From the NCBI RefSeq assembly GCF_020184175.1, contig NC_065531.1:77780604-77844603 (forward strand): a DNA stretch of 64,000 nt, in the 5' to 3' direction. A program made the position numbers and the translations under genes. The notes under the pieces were generated by a model. That model worked only from the letters and a program-made list of their open reading frames with translations, was not told the origin of the DNA and made no database searches. Of the stretch, positions 40,931-55,377 are shown piece by piece; position 1 is the first letter of the stretch; the number at the start of each line of letters is the position of its first letter. The stretch comes from Aphis gossypii. Taxonomy: Eukaryota > Arthropoda > Insecta > Hemiptera > Aphididae.

Positions 40931-43900
40931 GAGACACTAGGCCAGCAAACTAGGGTAAATTATTGTTATTTATAATGAATAAATTAAAACAATGAATAAC
41001 ATTATTTCACCTGGATAAATTGTTTTGAAATGTGATAAAACACACCATTGAAGTTTTTAAGTTGAATTGTGATTGGATACATTAAAATATAAAATTCACG
41101 AAATTAGATTTTTCTTGCATAACTGAATTGGTTTTAAAAATGTTGGATAAAAATTTAGCCAGAATTATAGAATTATATTATGCTAAAAGTATTATAATAA
41201 ATTAAGTATTCAATATTCATTAACATATTATGACTTGTTAATATTATTTTAAAAGACAAACTATATAATAATATAGATTTTTTCACTATATAAAAATAAT
41301 AAACATAATAGTTAACTCTAATATTAAAATTAAAATTAATAAGTAAACATGCGTATAATAAATTATGTAAAAGTAATTTTTTTTTTGTATATACATAATA
41401 TATTATACATATATATATTATATAGTATGCATTTTTAACAGTTTTAATTTCCGTACACAAATTTTATGATAATTTAAAGTTAATAGAATGCATAAAAAGC
41501 ATTAAAAGCACAAAATATTAATAAAATTAATTATTATTTTATACATAAGTAAGTGCTTTGAAATACATAAAAATTATATGCATAATAAAATAAAAAAATG
41601 TTTTACAATAATTTTGTGAACGATCGAGAAACAATAAATACTTTTTTTTAAATTAAAAAAAAAAACCCCTACTAAGAAAAATATAGTATTTTTGTACTAA
41701 AACAGATATTTCTAACAATGTTTTTGAAAGACTTTTTCAGATACATATTTATTTATCTTTATTTATTTTAATTATTTTTAAGCAGTAATAAATCATTGAA
41801 ACAATCTCAAGAATAAGAGTGGAAATTGGTTCATTAAAAATTAGTTTAGATTAATATTCTAAAGATAATTTTTAAATTAATACTTGTGACGTTTAAAGTA
41901 ATGTACAGTTCTTATATTAAAGTGTTGAGTAGGTAATATAATGATATTAAACGAAAAATTTGAGTTTTCAAACTTTTTATACGTGCTTACAAGTAAATTT
42001 AAATTGGTGTAATATTGTGTAGTCATGCTATGTTTGAACATCTTCTACTCAATAAAACTTATATCAGGATGTTGATATTAATATTTATTATATAATTTGC
42101 CATATTTAACATTTGTTTATAAATTATATTCACTAATAATAAATTACTTTAAATTAATTTATTATTTATTAAAATTAATTAAAACGATACGGCAACTATA
42201 CAACTTAGAAGAAAATAGGAAAGTATAAGAAGTAGTTTTTGTTGATATTTAAATATTTAATTAAAAAAATTATTAAATTAACGAATATATTTTTTTTTTT
42301 TTTAATGTACAATTTTAGATTCAGCCCAAGAAGCTAAATAATTATTAATTATTAATTATTCATATGCATTAGGAATTAGATTTTTAACATAATTTATTAG
42401 TATTGAAAAATTCATATTTTATAAATACTTATATATTTTTATAAGGTTTTCAAAAACAAATTATTCTCAATAATTCATAAATTTCTTAGTAAAAATGTGT
42501 ATTTAAAAATTAAAAACAAATTTACAACTACTTTAGGGTAATATTTTTAAGTACGAGTTTTTAGTTAAATTTTAGTAAAGTAAATACTATAAATTTATGT
42601 TTCTGTAATGTCAATATATTTTCTAGGATTTCAGAGTACAAAATAATATGTCTTATATAATATTATTTTCTTAGTAGAAATGGATTTGAAAAATGAGCTA
42701 TTCCACCATGTGGCGTAAGTCATTAATTTTACTTGTAGCAGATACAAACTTTTTTACACTTTTATTATTAAATTATAATAACTCGTAAATATAATTTAAA
42801 ATGGTTTATAACGGCTTTCATAGGGCGGAAAAATTTAACTTGTAACTTTTAGACATTTTACTAATACATGCACGTTACACTAAACTACTACTTTTTATAA
42901 TTATAAAACGTTAGTTATCTCATTTAAAATATTTAATGCGATAATAAAATAAAACAGTATTTCTTAATGATTTGGTGAACAATGATATATTTTTCCAATC
43001 AGATCGATTCTAATTAGATTTTCAATAAAATGAAAAATAACAATTTAAATGCACGGAATCTATAAATGTCTTGAAAAAAAAAATTGTGTATTTCTTATTC
43101 AGACACAATAATCAATTCAACTAAAATTATTATATTTAATTAATTCCCCAACCTTTATTCTTGAAAACCGTTATTATAATTATTCTTCCGGTACCTACCT
43201 CAGAACTAATAAATATCTATAAATACATTTATAAATTTGTTGTAGAATAATTTTACTTGGTTTAAACGTCGCAATTGGAAATGCTTAGCCACATTCCTTC
43301 TCGGTGTTTTCCTTAATTAATTAAATAAATAGAGACAGGTTTTCCGGTTCTGTTAGTGTCTTTTTTCTTCCGTTTTCTCGGTTTCTTTCTTATTTATTAT
43401 TCACGTGAAAACGACATTCGTTTTGTATTAATCGCTTGAATAACCCGGTGGAAACAATAATTGTCACTGTTGTTAGATCTGTTTGAAAACAAGTTCTGGG
43501 AAAGAAAAATATATTACATACATTTCTTAGTAAGTATTTCTGTCCTATTATAAATAGGAATTTGTACAAATAATACAAATAAACGACTCGAATCACACTA
43601 ATCAAATTGCAATTGATTTTTATATGTGAATTTCTAGTGACTTTATTTGTGTTTGTGCCTACAACTGTACTGATTCAGGATCAAACTTTGGCCTGCGATG
43701 TCCAAACTGTTGGTATTCTTGTCAAGGTCTGTCGCCTTTTAAAAGCAACCCTTATATTGAGGAGAAGAAACTTAGCCTATACTGGCTGTTATGTATTACT
43801 ATGCAGTATTCATATGCAAAGACTTATAACACGCTTGGTCGCCATTGTCTATTCTTCCTGTACTTCGTTGTAAACGAACAACAGAAAATAATGGTCCAGG

Positions 43901-46382
43901 ATGTTCGTCCATATATGCTAATCCGGTTTGTCCGTGTTTAATGTTTATCATTATTATTATTATTACTACTATCGTTATTGTTATTATTATTATACGTTGC
44001 CATCGTGCTCGATCCCGTTTTCAAAAGACCTCATGTCAAGATTAATGTCTTGAAAGTTTTCTTCAAGACAATAAAGGCTGAAGCGACTACGCTTAAGTTT
44101 TCGTCATACCACTAATTTTTAATATTTTTCGAAACACTTATACGTTTATTTAATATATTTATTATAATTTTAGTTCATTACATATATTGTTTGATTAAAC
44201 TTATATCTTAGGTTCTGAGCGGAGCGTTGAATATATTTCATTTACAATAATGTAAGTAAACGATTTTTTTATTTTTTGTATAAATAGGTGATATATAGAA
44301 GAAAAAAAATCATTGATATTCAATTTCGAGGGTGTTTTTTGTAGCACATAAGATCTAGTTTATACTTTTGGAATTCCTAGTACCTACCTACTTTTAAAAA
44401 TATTCGGCAAAGGCAACAAATAAATGAAGGTAGGGATTTTAATTTTAGCATCGTTTTACAATGTTAATTTTAACATAAAATAAAGATTTTGACAGAATCT
44501 ATTTTCTTATTTTATTTGTTTTTTTTTTTAAATCTACAATATTATTTCTTCGAAGTTCGAAAGTAGAATTGTATTAAAATTACTAAAACCTGTAAATTAC
44601 TTTGTAATTAAAAATCATAAAATTTTCAATATGCATACCTGAGATTTAAAAATGCAACATTAAGTTCCTCAGAATACTCAAAAAAAAAAAAAGTATTAAG
44701 TTTAAACAGTTTGATAAAATTTGTAAAAACAACGACGACAATTTCTTTTTATATTGTAGTTAAAAACTTTTACAATGTTCAGTTTGTATAGCTAAGACTT
44801 GAATAATTAATACAAGTTTCCTCATAATATTAGTTCATATCAGTGAATATACTTATATACAGAATTGAAAAAAAAATAATATATAATATCTATATAATTT
44901 TTTTCATAGGTTTTTAAATTTAAATCTTGACGAAATGATATATTTATTACATACTACTCAATTATGAGGTAGGTACACTCAAAACCTATCGTAAAGCACA
45001 GCGGTTACATACTTTTTGCTTGCTCTTACTTTGTTATATGTAGAATTTATTTTAAATATTGTTATCACATTGAAAGTTGAAAAATAGATATGTAAATTAT
45101 CAACAAACTAAATGAACAATATTATCACACTTATTTTCATCACAGGTTTGTTGCTTCACTTAATTTCTTGGATTAAAATGTAACCAATTTATTTAATCTT
45201 AGATCATATCGGTAACCTTATAAAAATATAAAAATAATTTGGCATTATTTTAAAGAGATATTTACAGATATTACTGAAAAAAAAAAACAAAAACAAAAAA
45301 ACATTATTTGTAATAGTTCATCATTCACTCAAATATCTTTTTTGTATTCTTATCCTTAAAACACCAAATATATGATACCAATAAATGATATCAGAAAGGT
45401 ATAATTATAGTGAAATTATAGTACATATCATATATCTCTTTACTGAAAAATAACATTTTGGACAGAAAACTAAAAATTAAATAACTATCAATATATCTAT
45501 ACGTTATGATGATAATTCAAAAATCGATCGCTGTATTAAAATATGTTAGATGATAATATTTTTTAAAAAATTATACAATCGTTGTTTTTATTTATTTCTG
45601 ATATCTATCATAAAATATTGTGTTGGGTTTAAAATAACTACTATCTATGTCAATAATTATCAACATTATCTCAAATTTATTGTTTATAGGGTAATATAAA
45701 ACATAATACAGTTGACTTAATAACATGATAAAAAAATAACAATATTAATTTAACTAAATCGTGTTCATTACTTTTAAATGATAGTTGTTATTTTTATACT
45801 ATAATTGTTCGATGTTAAACAATTTTAAATGGTCTTTCAATATAAATTTAATTTTTTCTGATTAATGTTTCTTTAATGAATTAAACAATATTTAAATATA
45901 ATGTATGTATAAATTGCAATATTAAAAAAAAAAAGTGAACACCAGTTTTTACAATAAATTATATTATTATATTATATTATATAAATACATAAAAGTGTAT
46001 TTTATGATAGATAGTCTTAGATAGTCATTAAATTATCCTATATTATAAGAATATTATAATTATAACATAATCATAATTTCAAGATTATTTACAATATGCT
46101 CAGTGCTAAGTTTTGAATAACTTTGAGAAGATTTAGGTATTAGTTTAGTGTATTATTAGTACTGGTATGTGGCGATAAGCTTAAATTGTTTAAACATATA
46201 TAATATAATACGTAACAATATATATATATGTATACATTATACATATTTAAATTACATTTTTGTTGTAGTTATATTTCTGTTAAAAGTTTAATCAAACGGC
46301 CACTGATGGCCATTATACGTTTTATTTTTTGGGGTGATATTTTGCTAATTTAAAATTCATGGTATAAAACCATGTATTTGAA

Positions 46383-46571
46383 TTAATTTGGAGGTTTTCC
46401 TTTCATATCCACCACAAGCTCGTCAGGCTTTTTGGCTCTGAAAACGTTATCAAATATCGTTTTTATGTGGTTGCATGGAATATCATGAATGGTGTGATGT
46501 TTTTTAAAAGCTTCGAATCAGGTTCCCTCTCTTTTTCTATCAATTCATAACTCTTTTGTTCAATATTTTAG
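46383..46571 (-). pseudogene. Broken coding remnant of an unknown protein
   Basis: The minus strand has two overlapping frames that read like one protein interrupted by a frameshift. The upstream frame gives SYELIEKEREPDSKLLKNIT and the downstream frame gives HDIPCNHIKTIFDNVF, then RAKKPDELVVDMKGKPPN and a TAA stop at 46383-46385. The two meet at an A6 run near 46505, a typical site of indels. The residues are far more protein-like than the usual low-complexity frames of this intron. A further in-frame fragment upstream (to about 46620) is broken by a TAA. No family is recognised. It could be a degenerate mobile element or retrocopy, or less likely a real last exon with an unseen splice site. 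Confidence 0.3.
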
Positions 46572-47879
46572 ACGCTTTTATTTGGATATTTTAAAATATT
46601 CTTTATAATGCTAATAGTAATTAAATAATATGAAAAATATGATTTAAATAATTAATTATTTTCTTTTTTTAATATATAAATTATAATCATGGCCAATACG
46701 ATTTGAATAAATCTATTGTGTAATTGTGTCTATTCATCAAATTTCTATACAACACACATTAAGCATGGAATTATTTACCATATAATTGTGTAATAGAAGT
46801 ATTCAAATAAATAATTTTGTTTTAAAATTTGACGACTGAATATGAAAACAATTTACCATTATTTTGAAATTTTGTTTCATTAATATTATTTATATACCTT
46901 TTATTATTTTTTTTTTGTCTTACTAATATTGAATTCACACTTGATCACTGTTGTACTTAATTTTTGCTACTTAAGTTTTATTTTGAATTATTTGAAAGTA
47001 AGAGTATAATAGGCGTCTGTTTTATTTTATTTATTTTACTATTTTGTTTTTAACGATATGCCAACTCTTGCTCATTCAATATTTAATCCACTTACACTGC
47101 AGTTCTTTGTAAAATTTTATTATAATAAATTCTTAGTGAAGAATTCAATGTTAATTTTAGTTTTCTTTCAACTTCTTTTTAAGCTTTTACATTTTATCTA
47201 TTTAAATTTATTATTTTATAAATTTTTAATAGTTTCTTCTTAGGTATATTCTGTTTCCTTTGAATTAAATATACATCATTTAGAATATTGTGTATATTGT
47301 ATAAATTCATATAACATTTAATAATAATTGTTATTATTAAAATGAGATTTATATATCTACAGTCTACATATTTATACAATGTAAGTATTAATCTAAACAT
47401 TTATTTTTATGGAGAATTCAAATGATTATATGAGTATAATAATATTGTATAATTAAAAATTAAAATTTGAATGCATAATATATTTCATTTATTTTAATTT
47501 TTGAATCATATACCTAGCAAATATTTTAATATATTTCAAGCTCATTTTTACAAGAATCAGTTAGTCTATTTAATGACTTGTGTATTTAAAATATTGTATA
47601 ATAAATATTTCTATCAACTTAGTCAATATAATATTTGAGCAGAATGTTTTTAATTTTTTTTTTTCACAAGTGCAATTTAATTTCAATGAATACCGAACAC
47701 GGCTAATGATTTATCTTAAAAAAAATTTCTTTCTTGGTATAATAAATTTTGAATTCTGTAATAATAACGATACAAGACGTACAGAATACAGTACATATGA
47801 GTACAACAAATTTATTAATAATTTCCATACAATACGCATAACTATAATTCTATCAAAACCATTTATTTGGTGGGTATAT

Positions 47880-48300
47880 AAAAATACACTTAGATACGAT
47901 TGAGTCCAGAAGTCGATAGACAAACTTCGCTATATCTATACATATTCGACAAATACACGCACTCGGGATGTGTTCAATATGTTCATAAAGTCTTTGATAT
48001 TTTCGGTATTTTTCCATCTAAAAAAAAAAGTATATGACCCTCGTCAAATCCGACGAAAAACACATTTGATAAGCATCGAACAGATGGAAAATAAATCTGG
48101 TCAGTCCATTTGTGGACGACGCTGGACGCAAAATGCGTGTCTTTGCGTGTACAATATATTAATTTCATGGGCAAGTCTATTAAAGCCGTTGTCGACGCCG
48201 TATAGAGTGTAAATCACGTCGGCGAGGCGTGTCGTCTTCCGGTCGAGAATGAGCATACGTATGAAACGTATGTGGCAGCGAATAGGTAAATTATTTGTAT
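47880..48300. other. CpG-rich patch with overlapping short frames
   Basis: GC-richer DNA includes GTCGGCGAGGCGTGTCGTC. It is open for 60-80 codons on both strands (plus 47970-48212, minus 48174-47983). The two translations do not resemble known domains, and the minus frames are broken by stops. It could be decayed coding DNA or regulatory sequence. Confidence 0.25.
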
Positions 48301-49578
48301 TGTAGACAATATATTATACCTACATAGTACTTTTTCAGGGTGTGTCACAATGATTTGACACATTCAAATGTAATTTCGTTGTAAAATTGTCAATATATCC
48401 ATGGTACACCTTATTTATATAATCTTCTTTGTCTGCCCCCTGCAGCTTAAAGTTTAGAATTTTGTCATTCGCTTTGGGATACTTTAAATAAATCGAGAAT
48501 AATTTATGACATTTTGAATATTTAGATATTTCATAAATTAGCCCTATAAAATATTACAATGGTATTAATATGATATTATATCTGATATCTTTGATATGGT
48601 TATAATATTTACAAAAAAAAATGATACTTCGAATGAATTTTTCAAAAAAATTTATTGTAAATTCACTGGACTTTCAATAATAATATCACATGTACACAAA
48701 TGTTTTGAATACGTATATTACTTTTCCACTCGGCTACTCAAAAAATAACGATTACGCGTTGGTAATGCATATCATTGTGTACGAAAACACGTTGAAAAAA
48801 CACTAATATTTAAATACATAACCTATACAATGTAATACCGTCGAGTGCATATCGAAGCTCTATGAATATAAGCAGATTTTAAATATAAATACCTAATAAT
48901 GTGTATGTTTTTTTTTTTTTTTTAATACCTATAAAAATACCTATAAATGCGATAATATGTACATTTTTAATTTCTATACCTGGGATAAAGATAAAAACAT
49001 ATTATGAAACAAATGTAAGTACGAATTATATAATAATAATAATATATAAATATATTTTTTTAATACTCAATTCCTAAGAAATATACAATTACTGTTTTTT
49101 TAAATCTGAGTTTTAATCTATATCACTTAGATACACATGTATCATTGATTTATTATTTTTATTTCTATTGATTTAAAAAATATAATATATTAATATAGTC
49201 CCAAATTAAAATGTCAATACAATAATTGTTTATCGATGTGTATTATAATAGATATAACTGTAAAAATTAAAAATATATCATACTTACTTAAATATTAATA
49301 CAAGTTTATAAAAAGTTATAAAAATAAAAATAGGAATGATAATGAAAAAAAAAAATCTTATTGTGTATTAATATCACCGTTTATTTTAAATGACAATAAT
49401 TTCAACGTATTTATGTACATATTTCATATTACATAATACAATGTAGGTATGATTTTTTGAATAATATGTATATTATTACTGGCGTGTGTGTGATCGAGTA
49501 TAAAAACGATTGCCCGAAGCGATTGCACTTCTATACACAATACAATTTATTTTTTTTATATTGAATTTAATATACAAA

Positions 49579-49589
49579 CCCCCCCCCCC
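49579..49589. repeat. C11 homopolymer
   Basis: Eleven consecutive C residues lie about 340 bases left of the mariner-like element, at the edge of a CpG-rich patch, repeating the pattern seen at the G14 run. Confidence 0.95.
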
Positions 49590-49599
49590 ACTAGCTCGA

Positions 49600-49920
49600 G
49601 TTCAGGAACAACGATGATAATCTGCGTAATCACGATATTGTTGTTACAGCGCAGACACGTGTAAAACTGGATACTTCAGTGAAAATATAATGCAAACTGG
49701 ACCGAATGATGGGTTAAACGATCGACGTCTGCAGTTTAAGCCGATTCCACCGTGGTCGTAATAGTAATCGCGTCGATCCTTGAACATGACGGACCGATTT
49801 TCTCTTATACTCACTAGCCCGCACAGGTATTCACCCGGAAACTACACCACGACCATCGTTCCCGTCCCACAATGTCGACGAAATTCGTGTGTTTGGCATA
49901 CATCATATATACAGTAGTTA
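49600..49920. other. CpG-rich flank of the mariner-like element
   Basis: The left flank has composition like the other islands (GGGTTAAACGATCGACGTC, TAATCGCGTCGATCC). Similar DNA resumes on the right of the element (about 50660-51010: TCACGTCGATTCTCGTCCGCC). The mariner-like element therefore appears to have inserted into a pre-existing island. Confidence 0.3.
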
Positions 49921-49924
49921 TATA

Positions 49925-50656
49925 CAGGGTGATTGTCGATCATGGCCATTTTTTTTTTTATCATTTGATGATTAATTAATTTAAATACTGATTTCAGGAA
50001 TTTTTAAGTATACGTCTTAAAGGCCATATTTTAAATTTTTTAGAACTTTCGTAATTTTTAAGGAATTTCCAGAGACGATATAAAATTCATTTTTGTGAAA
50101 ATATTTTCATAACGATTTGATGTTCCTAATTAAACATTTTAACAAGTAGTCGTTTTGCAGTTACTAATATAATAAAATTGTATCAAGAATAATAATCGTT
50201 ACAATTTTATCTTCAAAATTATAAAATATTACATATTATAATATATAGTATTTACTATACTTGAACTATTTCTATAAATTATAACTATTGGTAGATGCAA
50301 ATAATTAGTAACATTTTAAAATAACCACAACCTTATATATATTCTAAACCTATTATGACGGATTTATATAATCCTTATTCCTTATTACACAAAAGCAAAT
50401 AACTCAAAAAAATTTGTTTGAATTATGATACGTCATAATTTTTTGAAAAAATATCGTCCAAATAATAGTACTGTAAGGTAAAAATAAAAATAAAAATTTG
50501 AAAAAAAAATTGAATCTCCGAAGGACACTTCTGAGGTTCTTTGAAAAAATTTCGATAATGTGATAATAATATAGTCTATAAGTATATTTAAAAATTCCCA
50601 AAATCCGACTTATTGAAGAATAAAAAGGGAATAATTGTGCTTAGTGAATCACTCTG
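49925..50656. mobile_element. Non-autonomous Tc1/mariner-like element (MITE) with TA duplication
   Basis: The left end reads CAGGGTGATT and the right end, read inward on the minus strand, reads CAGAGTGATT. Each is flanked by TA (49923-49924 and 50657-50658), the target duplication of the Tc1/mariner superfamily. The similarity goes deeper than the tips. GGAATTTTTAAGTATAC at 49997-50013 is matched in inverted orientation by GGAATTTTTAAATATAC at 50582-50598, at similar distances from the ends. The 732 bp interior has no transposase frame and only a low-complexity 65-codon frame, so the element could only have been moved by enzymes encoded elsewhere. The two mismatched ends suggest it is not very recent. 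Confidence 0.72.
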
Positions 50657-51639
50657 TACATACGTGGTCATCACGTCGATTCTCGTCCGCCATCACATCT
50701 ACGCTCCGCAGCGTCGTTAGACCGTCATCCACCCAAGTGTGACGGCTTAATGGAAAATAAAGCAGAGAACAAATGATTTCGAATTAAAAAAAAAAATCGG
50801 ATTTATTACAAACCGTGTACTGTGAGGCTAGGAAAAAAAAATCGCCAGCGACAAAAATAATATAATAAACGCCGTCGTCAACGGGGTGTGGCGTAAAATC
50901 TGACGTACATAAATCACAGTTGCCGTGAAAAAAAAAGATTCGAAGTGAAAACGATCGGATCGAAAATGGACGCGTGTGAAATTTATACGATTTGATAAAA
51001 GTTTGTGTTTTATGAGTGGTGTGTTTGTGTGCGTGTGTGTGTTCCGTGTATGTTTTAGCAGATACTTCAATATTATCGATACCTACGAAATAAATAATAA
51101 TACGTATTTATTATATATTTTTATGTTCAATTTTAAACTTTGTTATGTTATTATTGTTACAAGGCGCTTAAAAAATTAAACGATTTTTGTTTAGAAAACT
51201 GTAAACATGGTATCATACAATCATTTTTCTATCTTTATTCTTAAAATCAAAACTAATGCTATTCAATTCGTTAACATTGCCAATTTATTTTTCAGATTAT
51301 GATTAATTTATATTTTGATGTGATATTTTCAAAGGCTTATGAACACGGTCATACGTACGCATTTTTAAACAAATATGACGTTTATAACAGTTATTGAATA
51401 ATATAATCTAGCTTAATTAAATAATCCGATATAATTTACAATGATTATCATATTAATATTACTTTTACATTGAATTTCATTTTGTACAATATAAAAAATA
51501 TATTGACAGAGATTCATATAAAAAGTTAAAATTTAAGGTTGTTATTATTGTTCTTCAATATTATAATCAATTTCGTCCAATAATTTGGATTTTTTAATAG
51601 TATATGAAGATAATATTTTTTTTTAAAGTTCTTTAGATT

Positions 51640-52130
51640 TTATGGTAAGCACTTCGCACAGATGTCGTCAGTGTCTTGAGTATAAGTGTTATTTGCTAAC
51701 ACAATAAAGGTTGTAATACGAAGGAATAACAGGGATCGTAGGCGATATACCGTTTGCCGTTTATCGACGTTTAGAGAGACACTTCGAGCCCGAAATATTA
51801 GAATTGTATCTCTCTTCCCCTCTTACTATCATAACCATTGGCCGAACTATTGTTTTTTATCGTCCTGAATAAACGTCATTGGACTGTTCGTACACGTTTC
51901 GGCCAAACGAACTATTTGTTTAGTTTTTATTACTTTCTCACTGCACTTTGCCATAGACGGTCTATGTGTACGTGTACGTTATATTTACCATCTTGATCTG
52001 CTGTTCAAATGTAAGAAACAAACGGATTGCGATTCTAAGTAGTGCCACTATACCTACGAAGATGTAATGACCTAAGGGGCACTGAAAAAGTGTAATATCG
52101 CACGGTCATTTGTTTAACATTTGGATAATG
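51640..52130. other. GC-richer intronic patch
   Basis: The patch contains GATCGTAGGCGATATACCG and TTTCGGCCAAACG segments and a 60-codon plus-strand frame rich in Arg without motifs. A related, smaller patch follows at about 52440-52560 (CGATCGGTTGTAACGAACCG). No gene is recognised. Confidence 0.22.
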
Positions 52131-52599
52131 AAAATGGCATTGGAAATGTTTCATTGAGTTCAAGTTTTTAATACTTAGAATTTTGTGTATAAATAGACAA
52201 TGTCTTTTTTAGGCGTAAGCTTAAATATAATAATATTTTAGATTTTTAGGTATTATAGTGAGACTGATTTGGTTGAATTAATCAAGTTTTTTTTTTGAAA
52301 TTCGAATTTTTAGGTAACCAAACTACATCGTGGGCCATTTCAATTACTATTAGTCGCTGCATAGGAACTTATATCAAATAAAATGTAGACAACTGACGTT
52401 GAATTTTGAACCACTAACTAACTAAGAAACGATACTAGAACAATAATCGATCGGTTGTAACGAACCGATAACACGGCAAAGTTGACACGTCATGTTGAGA
52501 GATTTCCGGACACGTGGGACGAGTGCGTGTTTAGATTTTTACTGCACAGATATGGTTTTATGAAACTACAGTCCATTCGTGATACTATGAAGACCTCGA

Positions 52600-55370
52600 T
52601 ACAATCAATAAAACTGTTATTCCCTTGAAAATATCGTGATATAACAATTTCTCTTCAATATAATGCATTTTTTTTTTACTATAACTCTCATGATATAACT
52701 TACAATTTTGGATCTAAATATTCAGATTTTTTAATTGTTATTAATATAATACACGTCTGCTGGTTTATAATGACTACGATAAATATAATAAAAAAGTAAT
52801 AGTTAATTACGTTATTTACAGAAATTTGATATCGACAATTTATAGTGTGTTTTGTAGCATTTCAAATTTTGAAAACATTATAGACCGAATAAGCGTAACC
52901 GTCTACACACACATACACACTCACCCAAATATATGTATACGCAATAATTTATTTGTTTTATTAGTTTATTATTTATAAAAATAAATACTTATCAATTAAT
53001 AATGACTCATATATGTATTATTTTTTATCATAGTTATACTTTATTTGATAATGTATACATTTATGTATAATGTATGTATATATATATATATATATTATAT
53101 TCTGATACATATTTATATGAACCTGTGTAAATTGTTAAATTAAAATTAATACTTTTTTATTGTGTGTCGATTAAAATTTTGAATCTTGTTAAAATAAATT
53201 TTGTTGGTTTATGCCTTTGAAATGGTGAATTTCAATTTAATCAACTTCCGATATTATACCGAAGTTTTACTCGGTTACTTACTTAAAATTCGTTTTACTG
53301 CTAGTTGACTAAACAACTAACCATTGATCTACAATAGAGAGAAAATCAAGCTGATGTAAAATATATCTCAAAGATAAAAATTAAGTCCCTAGACACAATT
53401 ATTAAATTATTTATAATGTTATTCATAATTGATAAAATCAACTACTCGAATTTGAACTATAAATAAACAGCAATATGCGATAGAAGACTTCAAAATTTCC
53501 ATCAGTGATTATTCAACGTTTAAATATTTTTATTTGTTTATTTATTACAACAACGAGAGACTTACATTTTGCGTACAATAAATTTCATCATAAATTAAGT
53601 TTTTATGATCAAAATAATCTTGTTAAATATATTTTAGTTCAAATTACCTCTTCCCTTGTTTTTTTTTTTATTTTATTTTTTAATTAATGATATTTTCGTA
53701 CGATCAAGTCCATTAAACATCAACAAATTTTACAAAATATGTATTACGCTAGAATCATAATAGTGTTTAATATACTATTAGTGGTTATAATTGAGTTTTA
53801 TTTAAATTAATAAAAGTAATATATTTTTTTTTTCATTGGAAAACTTAAAACCTGTGTTACAAATACAATAAAAATATACGCTTATGTGTATAATAATAAT
53901 AACTAACTAACTTTATAGATAAAATCATATATGATAAGAGAAGCAATTTATTGATATAACACTTCAAGCTAAAATTTATTTATTTATCACAACAGCTAAT
54001 TTAGGGGGTTACAGTATCACCACCTTTTCTATTGATGTGAATGATTATCAAGAAGTGTATGTCAGAAATGAGAGATGCAATATTATACTATTTGAATAAA
54101 GTTAAAGTGCGTTATAGTGCTATGGGTATGTGAAACTTACTGTAGTAGATTTAAGGTAGTTAGAAAACAGTAAGTTAATATAAAATGTCATTGGTTAAAA
54201 ATAAATAATTTATAAACTAAGAATAATTGTATATTTATATACAATAAATTAGGTTTTATAACTCTAGTAAAATAAATATATTTTACATGTAATATATATA
54301 TAATATATATATATAAATAAAAATTTATTTCGTTGTATTTTTACCTTCAACTACTCGTATAATACAATAATTAAGTAATTTTCGATTAAAATAAATAAAT
54401 TATTACATATCTAAATATACTTATATTTAATTTCGTAATAAATATTAGTACTGGGAACCACTAAAAGAACTCGTGTGAGGGCCACAAGATTATATTCTGA
54501 TTTCAGACCAAACAAAATAATATAGAAAATCATATTTATTACATTATATTTTATGAATTTATGAATAATACGTCATTATGTCACCTAGTGAATTATAATG
54601 AATTATTAATTGTAATTATTAACGTTATTATTGGTGTATTTCTCTATTCTATGCTTATGTATATATTTTGCTAGCACAATACATTTTATTTTTAAGGTTT
54701 TTGCTGTTTTTTTGTGGTTCTTACGTGATTTATGATAATTTTCAATATAGCATAAATGGCCATAAACATTACAATTTATAATAATGACAAGTTGACCTAC
54801 TTGCCAAACTCTTTAATACGTTTCTGAGTATGCTTCTTTTTAAAAATAATTTTATTAAAATAAACAGAATAACCTAAAAATTACTTAATAGCCTAATAGT
54901 AATTTAATATCACGAACTATAACAAAATATGATGTACACATATTGTTTAATAAAATAGGTATAGATAACTGCTATAACTGCTATCATCAATATTAATCTT
55001 TAGTGATTGGTGCCAACACCGAGCTATATTATTATTTATTATGAAAACTATTTTATCTGATCATAAAAAAATACATACGACACAATTTATGAATTAGAAG
55101 TTATTAACTTAATATAATATAGCTCACATGGTTAGTAAATACATAAATTTAAAATTATAAAAAAAAATTGTCTTTAGTTAATAAGACGTAATATTCTGAT
55201 AAAAGTATAATTCAGATTTTATAGTACCTAATTTAAAACTGTAGAGAAGCGAGAAAAATCCAACTAACACATAAAGTAACTATATTTTCGACATTTCACT
55301 CGAACATTTTACCGTATTATATGAACAAATACGTAGATGCACTTATTGGGGTTCTTAATTTTGGTAATTT
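52600..55370. other. AT-rich intronic DNA, nothing recognised
   Basis: Homopolymers, TA repeats (about 53076-53098 and 54291-54316) and chance frames only. It would include any 3' untranslated region of the candidate terminal exon. No canonical AATAAA was noticed immediately after its stop; the closest is an AATAAG about 30 bases downstream. Confidence 0.5.
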
Positions 55371-55377
55371 AAACATT

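Larger units (their letters stand above)
36181..46380. other. AT-rich intronic DNA with minor features
   Basis: Mostly low-complexity sequence. A somewhat GC-richer section at 43250-44100 has an 88-codon plus-strand frame (43607-43873) containing LACDVQTVGILVKVCRLLK, without a recognised family. The telomere-like inverted repeat and a long TA array are listed separately. No exon that fits the neuroligin frame was seen. Confidence 0.5.

Noticed and set aside
48306..48400. CAGGGTGTGTCACAATG, like a transposon end
   Set aside because: No matching inverted end was found in the neighbourhood, so an element cannot be supported.
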